Source: Caldilineae bacterium (GTDB lineage Bacteria > Chloroflexota > Anaerolineae > DUEN01). Taken from it: a stretch of DNA of 32,795 nt. Position 1 is the first letter of the stretch, and every line of letters begins with the position of its first letter. The stretch spans positions 1 to 32,795 of the forward strand of contig DUEN01000032.1 in the NCBI GenBank assembly GCA_011176545.1. The letters are read 5' to 3'. The notes under the pieces were generated by a model. It was not told the origin of the DNA, made no database searches, and saw nothing but the letters and a program-made list of their open reading frames with translations. Of this stretch, positions 1 to 7,466 are shown one piece after another. Made by a program: the position numbers and the translations under genes.

Positions 1-1071
1 GCGCTCGTGAACGGGGGGCAGCTCCGGGAAGGCCGCGTGCGGTTCGCTCTGATACCAATAGGCGACCGAGGCGATATCATCGGTGAGCGGCTCGAACGTC
101 CGATTGGGCCACCACCCGAGCGCCTGGATGGTCACCCTCAAGTCCCGCTTGAAGCGGACAGGGTCGAAAATATGCCAACGATATAGCCCGTGTCGGGGGA
201 CCTCGCCGGGCTCCTTGCGATACAAGGGATAGCCCAGGAATGGCGTGGAATATGTCTCCCCGCCGAAACACCACGCGCCCCCGAAGTAATCCTCCGTCCC
301 TGTGCCGCAGATGGTGGGGTATTCCGTGTCGCCGTCTATGTAGAACTTGATCTCGCCCTCACCCCACCATCCGTTGGAGAATTGCGTCCAGGCCAGGAAC
401 GTACCAACGTAATGGCCCTGCCCGCGCACGCCGTCGATGATGACGTGCTCCGGATACTCCCGGGTGGTCATGGAGCGCCGCCATTGGGCATGAAAATAGG
501 CGGCGTTATCGGGGATCTCGGTGAGCGCGTAGGTGATCTGATAATAGAAGCCATGGATGGGCTTCCAGTGCTGGCTCTCGATGGTGATCCGCGCTCTCTG
601 GTGAAACGGCATGGGCCAGTAGCTGTTGAAGCCGCCGGAGGGATTCACCGCGATGGGCAGGCTGTTGACGTTGTATCGCAGGCCGTGGCCGTTGCAGAAG
701 AAGTCCCCCAGGGGCACCTCCACGGAAGGGGTCTCCTCGTCATCCCAGAAGAAGCGAAGCACGGTATCCCGATAGGCGTCGGTATGCACCGTGAGCCAGA
801 TGTGCTGGATGATGCCCGGCCCCTCGATGTCGGCCAGCGTCGTCACAGTGCCGGGCTCGAGGGTGATGCATGGACGAACCTTCCAGCCTTTCCCCAGCAT
901 GGCGCTTGGGTGTTGGACCCATTCATCGGGGAGTGGCACCTCCTCCGGGGAGGCTTTCGCTCCGCCACCCTTCTCGCCAGTGGGGTTCTCGGCGGAGATG
1001 GAACGCGTCTCAGCGTCCGAGAGCAGGGGGATCGTACCCAGCCCCAGATTCAGTCGATAGAGTGCTTCCAT
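1..1071 (-). CDS. GH172 (DUF2961) glycoside hydrolase, C-terminus cut by window edge
   Basis: 357 codons are visible in an open minus-strand frame that runs off the left edge without a stop. It starts at ATG 1071 behind AGGAGGT with 6 nt spacing. The family (DUF2961, now GH172) contains alpha-D-fructofuranosidase/difructose-anhydride enzymes and D-arabinan-degrading enzymes. The core signature is present: WWGEGEIKFYIDGD around residues 235-248, then CGTGTEDYFGGAW around 255-267. Glu238 and Glu260 sit where I recall the GH172 catalytic glutamates, one residue further apart than in the usual pattern. No signal peptide is seen, so it is probably cytoplasmic. It lies 75 bp downstream of the sulfatase gene on the same strand and is probably cotranscribed. 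Family-level assignment is firm; the substrate is unknown. Members are usually about 360-430 residues, so little is missing. Confidence 0.9.
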   Translation of the reverse strand, partial: MEALYRLNLGLGTIPLLSDAETRSISAENPTGEKGGGAKASPEEVPLPDEWVQHPSAMLGKGWKVRPCITLEPGTVTTLADIEGPGIIQHIWLTVHTDAYRDTVLRFFWDDEETPSVEVPLGDFFCNGHGLRYNVNSLPIAVNPSGGFNSYWPMPFHQRARITIESQHWKPIHGFYYQITYALTEIPDNAAYFHAQWRRSMTTREYPEHVIIDGVRGQGHYVGTFLAWTQFSNGWWGEGEIKFYIDGDTEYPTICGTGTEDYFGGAWCFGGETYSTPFLGYPLYRKEPGEVPRHGLYRWHIFDPVRFKRDLRVTIQALGWWPNRTFEPLTDDIASVAYWYQSEPHAAFPELPPVHER

Positions 1072-1146
1072 GCGCAGACCTCCTCTCACGTGTGATGTGA
1101 CAACGGTCGCGCTCCCCTGGTCGGATGGGAGCACTGGCCGAGGCGG

Positions 1147-2604
1147 TTACTCCAACCCAGCCTGACGGCGCAGATGGGATAGACAAGGGTGAACCGGCCG
1201 TCCAGGGATGAGCCGCTGGCCATCCGTGAAACCCTCCTCGCGGCCGGTAAGCTCCTGAACAAGTACCCGTCGCCAGTGAGCCAGTCGATCGGCGTATCGG
1301 GGATCTCGGGCCAGATCGTGAAGCTCCTGCGGGTCTTCGTCTAAGTTGAACAGTTGCTCGTGTCCGGAACCGCTGAACCATACGTACTTCTCATGCCCGT
1401 CCGTGATCCACTGAATGGATTGCCCCATCAGGGTATGCTCACCATGCAAATAATCACGCCATGGCACCTCCTCGCCGCGCGCGATGGGCAGAAAGCTCCG
1501 TCCCTCGACTGTCTCCGGGATGGGCAACCCGGCGCAGTCCAGCAGCGTGGGCATGATGTCCCGCAGCTCGATCACTTGATCATAGGCAGCGTTGGGGCGA
1601 ATGCCGCTGTCGGCTGGCCCCTTCAGGATCAGAGGGACGCGCGCCGAGCCCTCATAAGGATAACCCTTGCGGAACAGGTGGTGGTCCCCCATCATCTCGC
1701 CGTGATCGGAGGTGAAGCAGACGTAGGTGTTGTCCGCCAGGCCGAACTCCTGGAGCACCTCCATGAAGCGGTTGATCTGATGGTCGATGTGCGTCATGTG
1801 GCCGTAATAGCCAGCGCGCGCCCGCCGAAGGACGCGCGGGTCGATCTCACCCACGAAGGCATCGGGGCGATACGGGTCCGCGTACGGCGCGAGGATGTCC
1901 ACCCAATCGCCTACGGGGACATCGGGCATCAGCAGATCCATGTACATCTCAAAGGCCCAGGCTGGCGGATCATAGGGCGGATGAGGTCGGTGGAAGGAGA
2001 GGAACAGGAAGAACGGCTTACGCGGGTCGCGGCGGTACAGGAATTCGATCGCTTTGGTGATGATGAAGTTCGTCGGGTGCAGATGTTCTGGCTTATCCCA
2101 TGGCCGGGCGACGACGGAATTGCAGTTCACGCCATGGTCGAAGTAGTCCGCGTCGTGGCCGAGCTGCTCGCGGAGCCAGGGGAGATAGTCATCGATGAAG
2201 GCCAGATCGCGTTTGCGCCGCCGAGCGAAATGCAGGTAACCATCGTGCAGGATGACGTTCTGGAAGCCCATCTGAGAACGTTCGGGATATACGTGCATCT
2301 TGCCGATGGCCTGGGTTTGATATCCATGGCGGGTGAACTCGCTGGCGATGGTCACCGGGTAATCCCAAGGCACGCCGTCCATGTATCCCACACGGCCGTG
2401 AGTGCGCGGGGTCTGCCCCGTCAGGAGTGAGGCGCGAGCGGGGATGCACGTCGGCGTCGCCGAGTAGGCCCGGTTAAAGCGAGCTCCCTCCAGGGCGAGC
2501 TGGTCGAGATACGGCGTGTGCACAACCGGATGGCCGGCGATGCTCAGGCAGTCACCACGCCATTGATCCGTCATGATCAGGACCACGTTGGGACGTTCGG
2601 ACAT
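1147..2604 (-). CDS. Sulfatase (S1 family, formylglycine type)
   Basis: 485-residue alkaline-phosphatase-superfamily sulfatase that hydrolyses sulfate esters. Residue 53 begins C-I-P-A-R followed by ASLLTG, the C-x-P-x-R signature in which the cysteine is oxidised to formylglycine. Other S1 landmarks are the N-terminal MTDQWRGD stretch (metal-binding Asp13), GKMH at 101-104, FHRPHPPY at 204-211 and SDHGE at 299-303. The frame extends to an ATG at 2628, but the start at 2604 is preferred because AGGAGG lies 11 nt upstream of it and the 2628 ATG has no Shine-Dalgarno. No signal peptide is visible, so it is likely cytoplasmic, or choline-sulfatase/phosphonate-hydrolase-like. Substrate is not predictable; pairing with GH172 suggests sulfated glycans. 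A dedicated anaerobic or FGE maturase must be encoded elsewhere. Confidence 0.93.
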   Translation of the reverse strand: MSERPNVVLIMTDQWRGDCLSIAGHPVVHTPYLDQLALEGARFNRAYSATPTCIPARASLLTGQTPRTHGRVGYMDGVPWDYPVTIASEFTRHGYQTQAIGKMHVYPERSQMGFQNVILHDGYLHFARRRKRDLAFIDDYLPWLREQLGHDADYFDHGVNCNSVVARPWDKPEHLHPTNFIITKAIEFLYRRDPRKPFFLFLSFHRPHPPYDPPAWAFEMYMDLLMPDVPVGDWVDILAPYADPYRPDAFVGEIDPRVLRRARAGYYGHMTHIDHQINRFMEVLQEFGLADNTYVCFTSDHGEMMGDHHLFRKGYPYEGSARVPLILKGPADSGIRPNAAYDQVIELRDIMPTLLDCAGLPIPETVEGRSFLPIARGEEVPWRDYLHGEHTLMGQSIQWITDGHEKYVWFSGSGHEQLFNLDEDPQELHDLARDPRYADRLAHWRRVLVQELTGREEGFTDGQRLIPGRPVHPCLSHLRRQAGLE

Positions 2605-2687
2605 GGTGGCTTCTCCCTCCTCATTCAACTGGGGATTCGGGTGCGTTGTGTTTACCTCGTGATGGGATGGCGCAGACGTGCGGGGCC

Positions 2688-2716
2688 ACGATACCGGATT
2701 CTCGACTGAAAGTCAA
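2688..2716 (-). promoter_or_regulatory. Sigma70-like promoter for the sulfatase-GH172 operon
   Basis: On the minus strand TTGACT (2716-2711) is followed after exactly 17 nt by TATCGT (2693-2688). Transcription would start near 2681, leaving a leader of about 75 nt before the sulfatase ATG at 2604. This also supports the downstream choice of start codon. Confidence 0.6.
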
Positions 2717-2785
2717 GCAGATCAGGTTGCCGCGCGGCCTCCTGCATCTCGGGGAGTATCTGCTGACGTTCCCTATCGGCCCATA

Positions 2786-2815
2786 TTGCCTGTCGGGGCG
2801 GTGATCGTTTATACT
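2786..2815 (+). promoter_or_regulatory. Candidate promoter for the FGGY kinase
   Basis: TTGCCT (2786-2791) and TATACT (2810-2815) are separated by 18 nt, about 30 bp ahead of the kinase start codon. It diverges from the sulfatase promoter, so the 240-bp gap would serve both directions. Confidence 0.4.
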
Positions 2816-2843
2816 TGGAGCATACCTCGTCGCGGAGGAGAAG

Positions 2844-4349
2844 ATGGCATCCGTATTGCTGAAAGAGGCTGAAGCTCCGTTGGTGATCACCATCGATATC
2901 GGTACCTCATCCACTCGGGTCCTGCTCTTCGACGCGCAGGCGCGACAGATCTCCGACGTGGGCGCTCGCGCGGCGTATACCGTTCACACGACGCCCGATG
3001 GGGGTGCTGAGCTGGATCCTGAGGCCGTCCTGGAGGCCATCGCTGGCTGTCTGGATGAAGTCCTCGCCCAGGCGAAGTCACGAGAGGGCGAGATCGCAGG
3101 CGTTGGCGCCTGTAGCCTGGTCTCCTCACTGGTCGGCGTCACCGATGAGCGCGCGATCACGCCCGTCTATATCTGGGCGGACACGCGCTCCGCGCCGGAC
3201 GCGGCCAAGCTGCGCGCTCAGGTGGACGAGGCAGCCGTGCATGATCGCACGGGTTGCATGATCCATCCCAGCTATCTGCCTCCCCGGTTCCTCTGGCTGC
3301 AACGCACCCAACCTGAACTCCTCAAGCGTGTCCAGCGTTGGATGTCCATCAGCGAGTACCTTCACCTCCGGGTGCTCGGAGAGGTCTTGTGCAGCTATTC
3401 CGTGGCCTCGTGGACGGGGCTATTGGACCGTCGGAAGCTGGTCTGGGATCGGGAGTGGCTTTCCATCCTGCCCATTGACGAGAGACAGCTTTCGCCGCTC
3501 GGGGATGTGGATACCGCGTTGCGCGGCCTGCGGCCGGAGTTCGCGCGACGGTGGCCCGTGTTGGCGGACATCTCCTGGTTCCCCGCCGTGGGCGATGGGG
3601 TGGGCAGCAATCTTGGAAGTGGATGTACGACGCCGCAGCGTATCGCCGTGAACGCCGGGACGAGCGGCGCCATGCGGGTCGTGTTGCCGGGCACGCCTGC
3701 TCGGGTGCCGAGCGGCTTATGGTGCTACCGTGTGGACCGCCGACGCAGCCTTCTGGGAGGAGCCCTGAGCAACACCGGGAACGTCTTCCAATGGCTTCGG
3801 CAGACGCTGCAACTGGGGACATCAGAGGAAATCGAGCGCCAGTTGGCCGAAGCGGAGGCGGACGCCCATGGGTTGACGGTGTTGCCCTTCCTGGCCGGTG
3901 AACGGGCTCCTGGCTGGGCAGGACACGCGCGTGCGGCCTTCGTCGGTATCCGATGGCATACGCGCCCCATCGACCTGCTGCAGGCGGGGCTGGAAGCAGT
4001 AGCCTATCGCTTCGCGCTCATCTATCGGCTGCTCAGCCAGGCCGTCGGAGAGGCCAAGGAGATCGTCGTCTCTGGAGGCGCCATGTTGAACTCCCCGGCT
4101 TGGACGCAGATCCTATGCGATGTCCTGGGACGGCCAGTGATCGCCTCGGCCGAGACGGAGGCCACCAGCCGGGGCGCCGCGCTTCTGGTCCTAGAGTCGC
4201 TCGGGGTCTTGAAGGACGCAAGCGAGATCGAGCCGACCTTTGGGGCTACCTACCAACCACGGCTGGATCGACACGTGACCTATCAGAAGGCCATTGAGCG
4301 CCAACAAGAGCTTTACGATAAGCTGATCGGCCAGCGTTCCACCGGATGA
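2844..4349 (+). CDS. FGGY-family carbohydrate kinase, gluconokinase-like
   Basis: 501 residues, the usual length for FGGY kinases, which phosphorylate a sugar or sugar acid with ATP in the cytoplasm. The N-terminal phosphate-binding motif is DIGTSSTR (18-25). WADTR (111-115) and TGCMIHPSYLPPRFLWL (136-152) resemble gluconokinases more than xylulokinases. Asp251 in GDGVGSNLG is the expected catalytic base, and AGTSGAMR (271-278) plus the C-terminal VSGGAMLNSPAW segment are the second-domain nucleotide motifs. The ATG follows GGAGGAG at close spacing. It stands alone, divergent from the sulfatase operon. Substrate could be gluconate or another sugar acid/ketose, so no gene symbol is given. Confidence 0.9.
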   Translation: MASVLLKEAEAPLVITIDIGTSSTRVLLFDAQARQISDVGARAAYTVHTTPDGGAELDPEAVLEAIAGCLDEVLAQAKSREGEIAGVGACSLVSSLVGVTDERAITPVYIWADTRSAPDAAKLRAQVDEAAVHDRTGCMIHPSYLPPRFLWLQRTQPELLKRVQRWMSISEYLHLRVLGEVLCSYSVASWTGLLDRRKLVWDREWLSILPIDERQLSPLGDVDTALRGLRPEFARRWPVLADISWFPAVGDGVGSNLGSGCTTPQRIAVNAGTSGAMRVVLPGTPARVPSGLWCYRVDRRRSLLGGALSNTGNVFQWLRQTLQLGTSEEIERQLAEAEADAHGLTVLPFLAGERAPGWAGHARAAFVGIRWHTRPIDLLQAGLEAVAYRFALIYRLLSQAVGEAKEIVVSGGAMLNSPAWTQILCDVLGRPVIASAETEATSRGAALLVLESLGVLKDASEIEPTFGATYQPRLDRHVTYQKAIERQQELYDKLIGQRSTG

Positions 4350-4359
4350 GCAGTAGTAG

Positions 4360-4394
4360 AGGCGACCGGCCGTGCGCGCCTACCTTTCGTAGGC
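4360..4394. repeat. REP-like palindrome plus small hairpin between convergent genes
   Basis: GGCGACCGGCCG leads into CGCCTAC (to 4383), a degenerate copy of the GGGCGACC...CCCTAC palindrome found at other intergenic sites in the window. It overlaps GCCTAC-CTTTC-GTAGGC (4378-4394), a 6-bp stem that could weakly terminate the kinase transcript. The rest of the gap to 4476 shows nothing recognisable. Confidence 0.45.
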
Positions 4395-4476
4395 ATAAGA
4401 GTATTTGCCCTCAGACGATGGTCACGTACATGTCGTCTTCCCGTCGGATATTCCAATTCAATATGAGCGTCCTGAT

Positions 4477-5208
4477 TTATTTGCACGGTCCGTCTTCGCC
4501 CATAGCGATGCTCGTCTCCTGCTGCTGTCGATAAGAGATCCACAACTGCAACCCGTTGGCGACGTAATGGGCCACCAGCGACGCCCAGAGGCTGCGTCGC
4601 GTCAGGAAGAGCCAGGCGAATAACAACCCTGCCAGCGTCGTCACCGCTACGGCCAGTCTGCCCTGTGGCAGGTGCACGACGCCGAAGCAAATCGCGAGCA
4701 CGAAGGCCAGGGGCCAAAATGGCAGCGGTGGAGAGAGCCCTCCCAACAGCAGGGAGCGGAATAACAGCTCCTCAGTGGTCACAGCCAGGAGCAGCGCCCC
4801 CAATAGCAACGGCCACTCCGAGGCTGAACGCGGCGTGATGTTGCGCACGATAAAGGCATCATAGAGATGATCACCCCACCGCCGGACCGCCCATTGCGTG
4901 CCCAGGTAGATGACAACGGCAAGGAAGCCACCGATTCCCACGCCCCATAGGATATCTCCAACGAGATCGAGAGATCGCCATCCGAGCCGCTCGGGGGGCA
5001 GGCCGCTCAACAACCCCAAGCCGATGGCGCACAACACCAACACGCCGCGCAACAGGTTCTCCGCCGGCAGCAACAACAGGTTGCGGTCCGGACGCCAATG
5101 CCTCAGCAGTTGAGCGGTGCGCAGAGCCCCGACGACGACCAGAGCAAGCAGGCCCAGGGAGCCCATCACAAAGAGCAGATAGCTCTGGGGCATATGCACG
5201 CCTGTCAC
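4477..5208 (-). CDS. CPBP-family intramembrane glutamic protease
   Basis: 243-residue polytopic membrane protein with about six to seven hydrophobic segments. The three CPBP (Abi/CAAX-like) motifs are present in order: EELLFR (Glu146, Glu147, Arg151), FGVVH (Phe175, His179) and HYVAN (His214, Asn218). Family members are intramembrane proteases or bacteriocin-immunity-like proteins. The frame begins with GTG 5208, which overlaps the TGA of the metallopeptidase gene (GTGA); an ATG five codons later (5193) is an alternative start. Neither has a strong Shine-Dalgarno, so translational coupling to the upstream gene is likely. The overlap suggests the two proteins work together, for example in processing an exported protein, but that is inference. 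Confidence 0.88.
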   Translation of the reverse strand: MTGVHMPQSYLLFVMGSLGLLALVVVGALRTAQLLRHWRPDRNLLLLPAENLLRGVLVLCAIGLGLLSGLPPERLGWRSLDLVGDILWGVGIGGFLAVVIYLGTQWAVRRWGDHLYDAFIVRNITPRSASEWPLLLGALLLAVTTEELLFRSLLLGGLSPPLPFWPLAFVLAICFGVVHLPQGRLAVAVTTLAGLLFAWLFLTRRSLWASLVAHYVANGLQLWISYRQQQETSIAMGEDGPCK

Positions 5209-7268
5209 CGCGGCTCGATGATGTACTCATAGGAGGCTTTCTCCGTCGTCACGGGAGCTAGCGCGCTGATGATCAACACCGCGGACTTGCCGCTCCGCCC
5301 CAGGCCGTCGACCGCGATAGCCCCCGTACCATCCGGTCCGACGCGCATGCGGCGCACCTCGATCCCCCGGCGGCTCCTCTCCACCACTTGAACCAACCAG
5401 CGCTGATTCAGCACGTTATCTGTACGGATCCATCCCTCGGAGATCCACCCTCCATCGTCCAACTCGAAATCGGACTTATAGCCGATCTCGGGGATCGAGA
5501 TATCATCCACGAAGAAGCCCGGGTAGTTCACCGCGTCATCTGTGATGTACTCCAGGCGGATCAGCACCTTCTGCCCCACATAAGGCGTGAGGTCGATCTC
5601 CTCCAGGACCCAACGCGGCGTGTCGCCCCCTCCGCTCTTGCCGGTATAACCGTGGCCGAAGGAGTTCCCCGTGGGGTTTTCCTCGGTGGTATGCTTCCCC
5701 GGTAGGATCGTCCACGTCTCCCCGCCGTCCGTGGACACCTCCACATAGACGAAGTCGTATTTGTCCTCGATATCGTACCACAGCCACATCTTCAAAGTCG
5801 CCTTATCCACGCCGGTCAGGTCAAACTCCCGGGTCAGCCGGGTATCGCTGTCGTCCGCGCGATTAGCCCACCACACGAACCGCCCGCTATGCGGCTGCAT
5901 GTCGGCCAGGCGCACAGTGGATGCCCCCTGGAAACGGATGACGACGTCTCCCCGTCCCTTGAGGAGGATATAATCGGCCGCGTATTGATGGACTTCGCTC
6001 CGTCGCCTCACGGGATAGGAGCGATGGCGTTGATCGAACGCCACCGGCCGCGGGCGATAGGATCGATATCCATACCGTCCATCAGCGACGTCCGGATCGT
6101 TCACCAAATTGGCGACCAGCCAATCGGCGAAGATGTCCTCGAACCGCTCAGGCCGGCCAGCGGCCGCCAAAGCCTCGTTGAATCCTTCCACCCCGTTAGC
6201 ATCTGAGGCTACCACGGCCTTGGTTAACTCCTCACCAAATCGCTCTAAGAAATAGGCCATGAAGAGGAAGGAGCCTCCGTAATGGGGCCCGTTGGCGCCC
6301 GGCTCATCGGACCAGGTGTTGAGCTGCGTATCCGGCAACTCGGTGAAGAATTGATCCGCTCGGCCGATGTCGAAGCCGTTCAACACAGCCGCCAACTCGG
6401 AAAACCCCTCGTTGACCCAGGTCTCCTCGTTGCGATCGTTGTACCAATGGATCATGTGTTGGAACTCATGGGCCAGGACACTATCATAGAATTCCGTGCC
6501 AGGCCGGACGTTATCCAGGTTGATGTAAAACATCTCCCGCTCGTTCGAATAGGGTTGAGCCAGACGGGAGACCTCGTCTGCCGAGGAGTAGTAACCAGCG
6601 ATATGCTCGCCCAGCCCACGGGCGTGGAGGATGGTCAGATGGGGGTCGTTATCCACACCCGGGGTCCACTCGGTCCCGAAGAAGGCCCGGTTCGTGGGAT
6701 AGATCTCGTTCTCGAAGCGGTTGGCCGAACGCTCCAGATCCTCCTGATCCACGTCAGCGCCGACCTCTACCCACATGTACACATGGGGGGTGATATAGCG
6801 TAACTCGGCCTCGATCTGGAAATGCTCATCCGTATCGGTATTGCCCACCCAGAACATCTCCCGATCTCCGATACGATAGGTGGGCGGCGTGGGGTTCACG
6901 GTCGGCGGGATTTCGCTCACCTCCGGCCGCAGCCGTATGGCCAGATCGCGCAGATCACGCGTGGGGACCATCACCGTTTGCAACTGGCGCTCGGTCTCGG
7001 TGGGAGGACGCGTCGGCGCTGGCGTGGGCGTCGGCGTCGCCTCTTGGGGGACAGGCCACGCTGGTTCGGTAGCCCTCCACCCGGGCTCAAACGGCTCGGG
7101 CCGCATCCCCGGCACGCTCGAGACCCGGTCATCGCCGCGGGTGGCCCAGAATACCAGCCCGCCAGTCACGAAGAAGGCCGCGCAGCAGCAACAGAGCGCG
7201 ATGAAGAAGGCCGCTATGGCTGCAACCAGGGTTCGGTTTCCCTTCCCCTTTCGATCAAGCTCGCTCAC
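5205..7268 (-). CDS. Membrane-anchored HExxH metallopeptidase with C-terminal immune-inhibitor-A-like domain
   Basis: 687 residues starting at GTG 7268, eight nt after AGGAGAG. A transmembrane anchor spans about residues 13-41 and includes four consecutive cysteines at 26-29. A Pro/Thr linker follows (about 72-91), so the rest is probably extracytoplasmic. The catalytic segment has HEFQH at 267-271 and NEGFSE at 286-291, a gluzincin-like arrangement in which Glu287 is the probable third zinc ligand. The C-terminal part (about 480-600) contains VEVSTDGGETW and FFVDDISI, resembling the lectin-like/MAM-type domain of M6 immune inhibitor A peptidases. It overlaps the CPBP protease gene downstream. 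Substrate is unknown. It may belong to M6 or an uncharacterised peptidase-MA group. Confidence 0.85.
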   Translation of the reverse strand: MSELDRKGKGNRTLVAAIAAFFIALCCCCAAFFVTGGLVFWATRGDDRVSSVPGMRPEPFEPGWRATEPAWPVPQEATPTPTPAPTRPPTETERQLQTVMVPTRDLRDLAIRLRPEVSEIPPTVNPTPPTYRIGDREMFWVGNTDTDEHFQIEAELRYITPHVYMWVEVGADVDQEDLERSANRFENEIYPTNRAFFGTEWTPGVDNDPHLTILHARGLGEHIAGYYSSADEVSRLAQPYSNEREMFYINLDNVRPGTEFYDSVLAHEFQHMIHWYNDRNEETWVNEGFSELAAVLNGFDIGRADQFFTELPDTQLNTWSDEPGANGPHYGGSFLFMAYFLERFGEELTKAVVASDANGVEGFNEALAAAGRPERFEDIFADWLVANLVNDPDVADGRYGYRSYRPRPVAFDQRHRSYPVRRRSEVHQYAADYILLKGRGDVVIRFQGASTVRLADMQPHSGRFVWWANRADDSDTRLTREFDLTGVDKATLKMWLWYDIEDKYDFVYVEVSTDGGETWTILPGKHTTEENPTGNSFGHGYTGKSGGGDTPRWVLEEIDLTPYVGQKVLIRLEYITDDAVNYPGFFVDDISIPEIGYKSDFELDDGGWISEGWIRTDNVLNQRWLVQVVERSRRGIEVRRMRVGPDGTGAIAVDGLGRSGKSAVLIISALAPVTTEKASYEYIIEPR

Positions 7269-7343
7269 GGATCTCTCTCCTCACGTTCATGCTCGCTTCG
7301 CTCATACAGAATAGCCTACACGATCCTCTCGCACCTTTCGAGA

Positions 7344-7367
7344 GGGCGACCAGCCGGTCGCCCCTAC
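7344..7367. repeat. REP-like palindrome GGGCGACC-AGCC-GGTCGCCC + CTAC
   Basis: A perfect 8-bp stem with a 4-nt loop, followed by CTAC. It is the cleanest copy of a palindrome family scattered through the intergenic gaps of this window and sits between the metallopeptidase and Asp-box genes. The remainder of this 198-bp gap shows no other structure. Confidence 0.75.
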
Positions 7368-7466
7368 AAGGGGACACAGCAATAGGTTACCTGATATAGA
7401 AGTTGTGCCAACTTTGCGTCGCATGACACAGTATCGCGCCCCTCCATCACATACCGACATGTACTC

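Noticed and set aside
190..1095. A 301-codon plus-strand open frame opposite the GH172 gene
   Set aside because: It is an antisense shadow of a frame with clear DUF2961 motifs and a strong Shine-Dalgarno; its product resembles nothing and it lacks a ribosome site.
1354..2430. A 358-codon plus-strand open frame inside the sulfatase gene
   Set aside because: It is antisense to an intact sulfatase with all signature residues; long antisense frames are expected at this GC content.
4400..4476. Possible hairpins (GACGA/TGTCGTC, GGATATT/AATAT) as a terminator of the CPBP or kinase genes
   Set aside because: Stems are short and interrupted, with no T-run in either direction.
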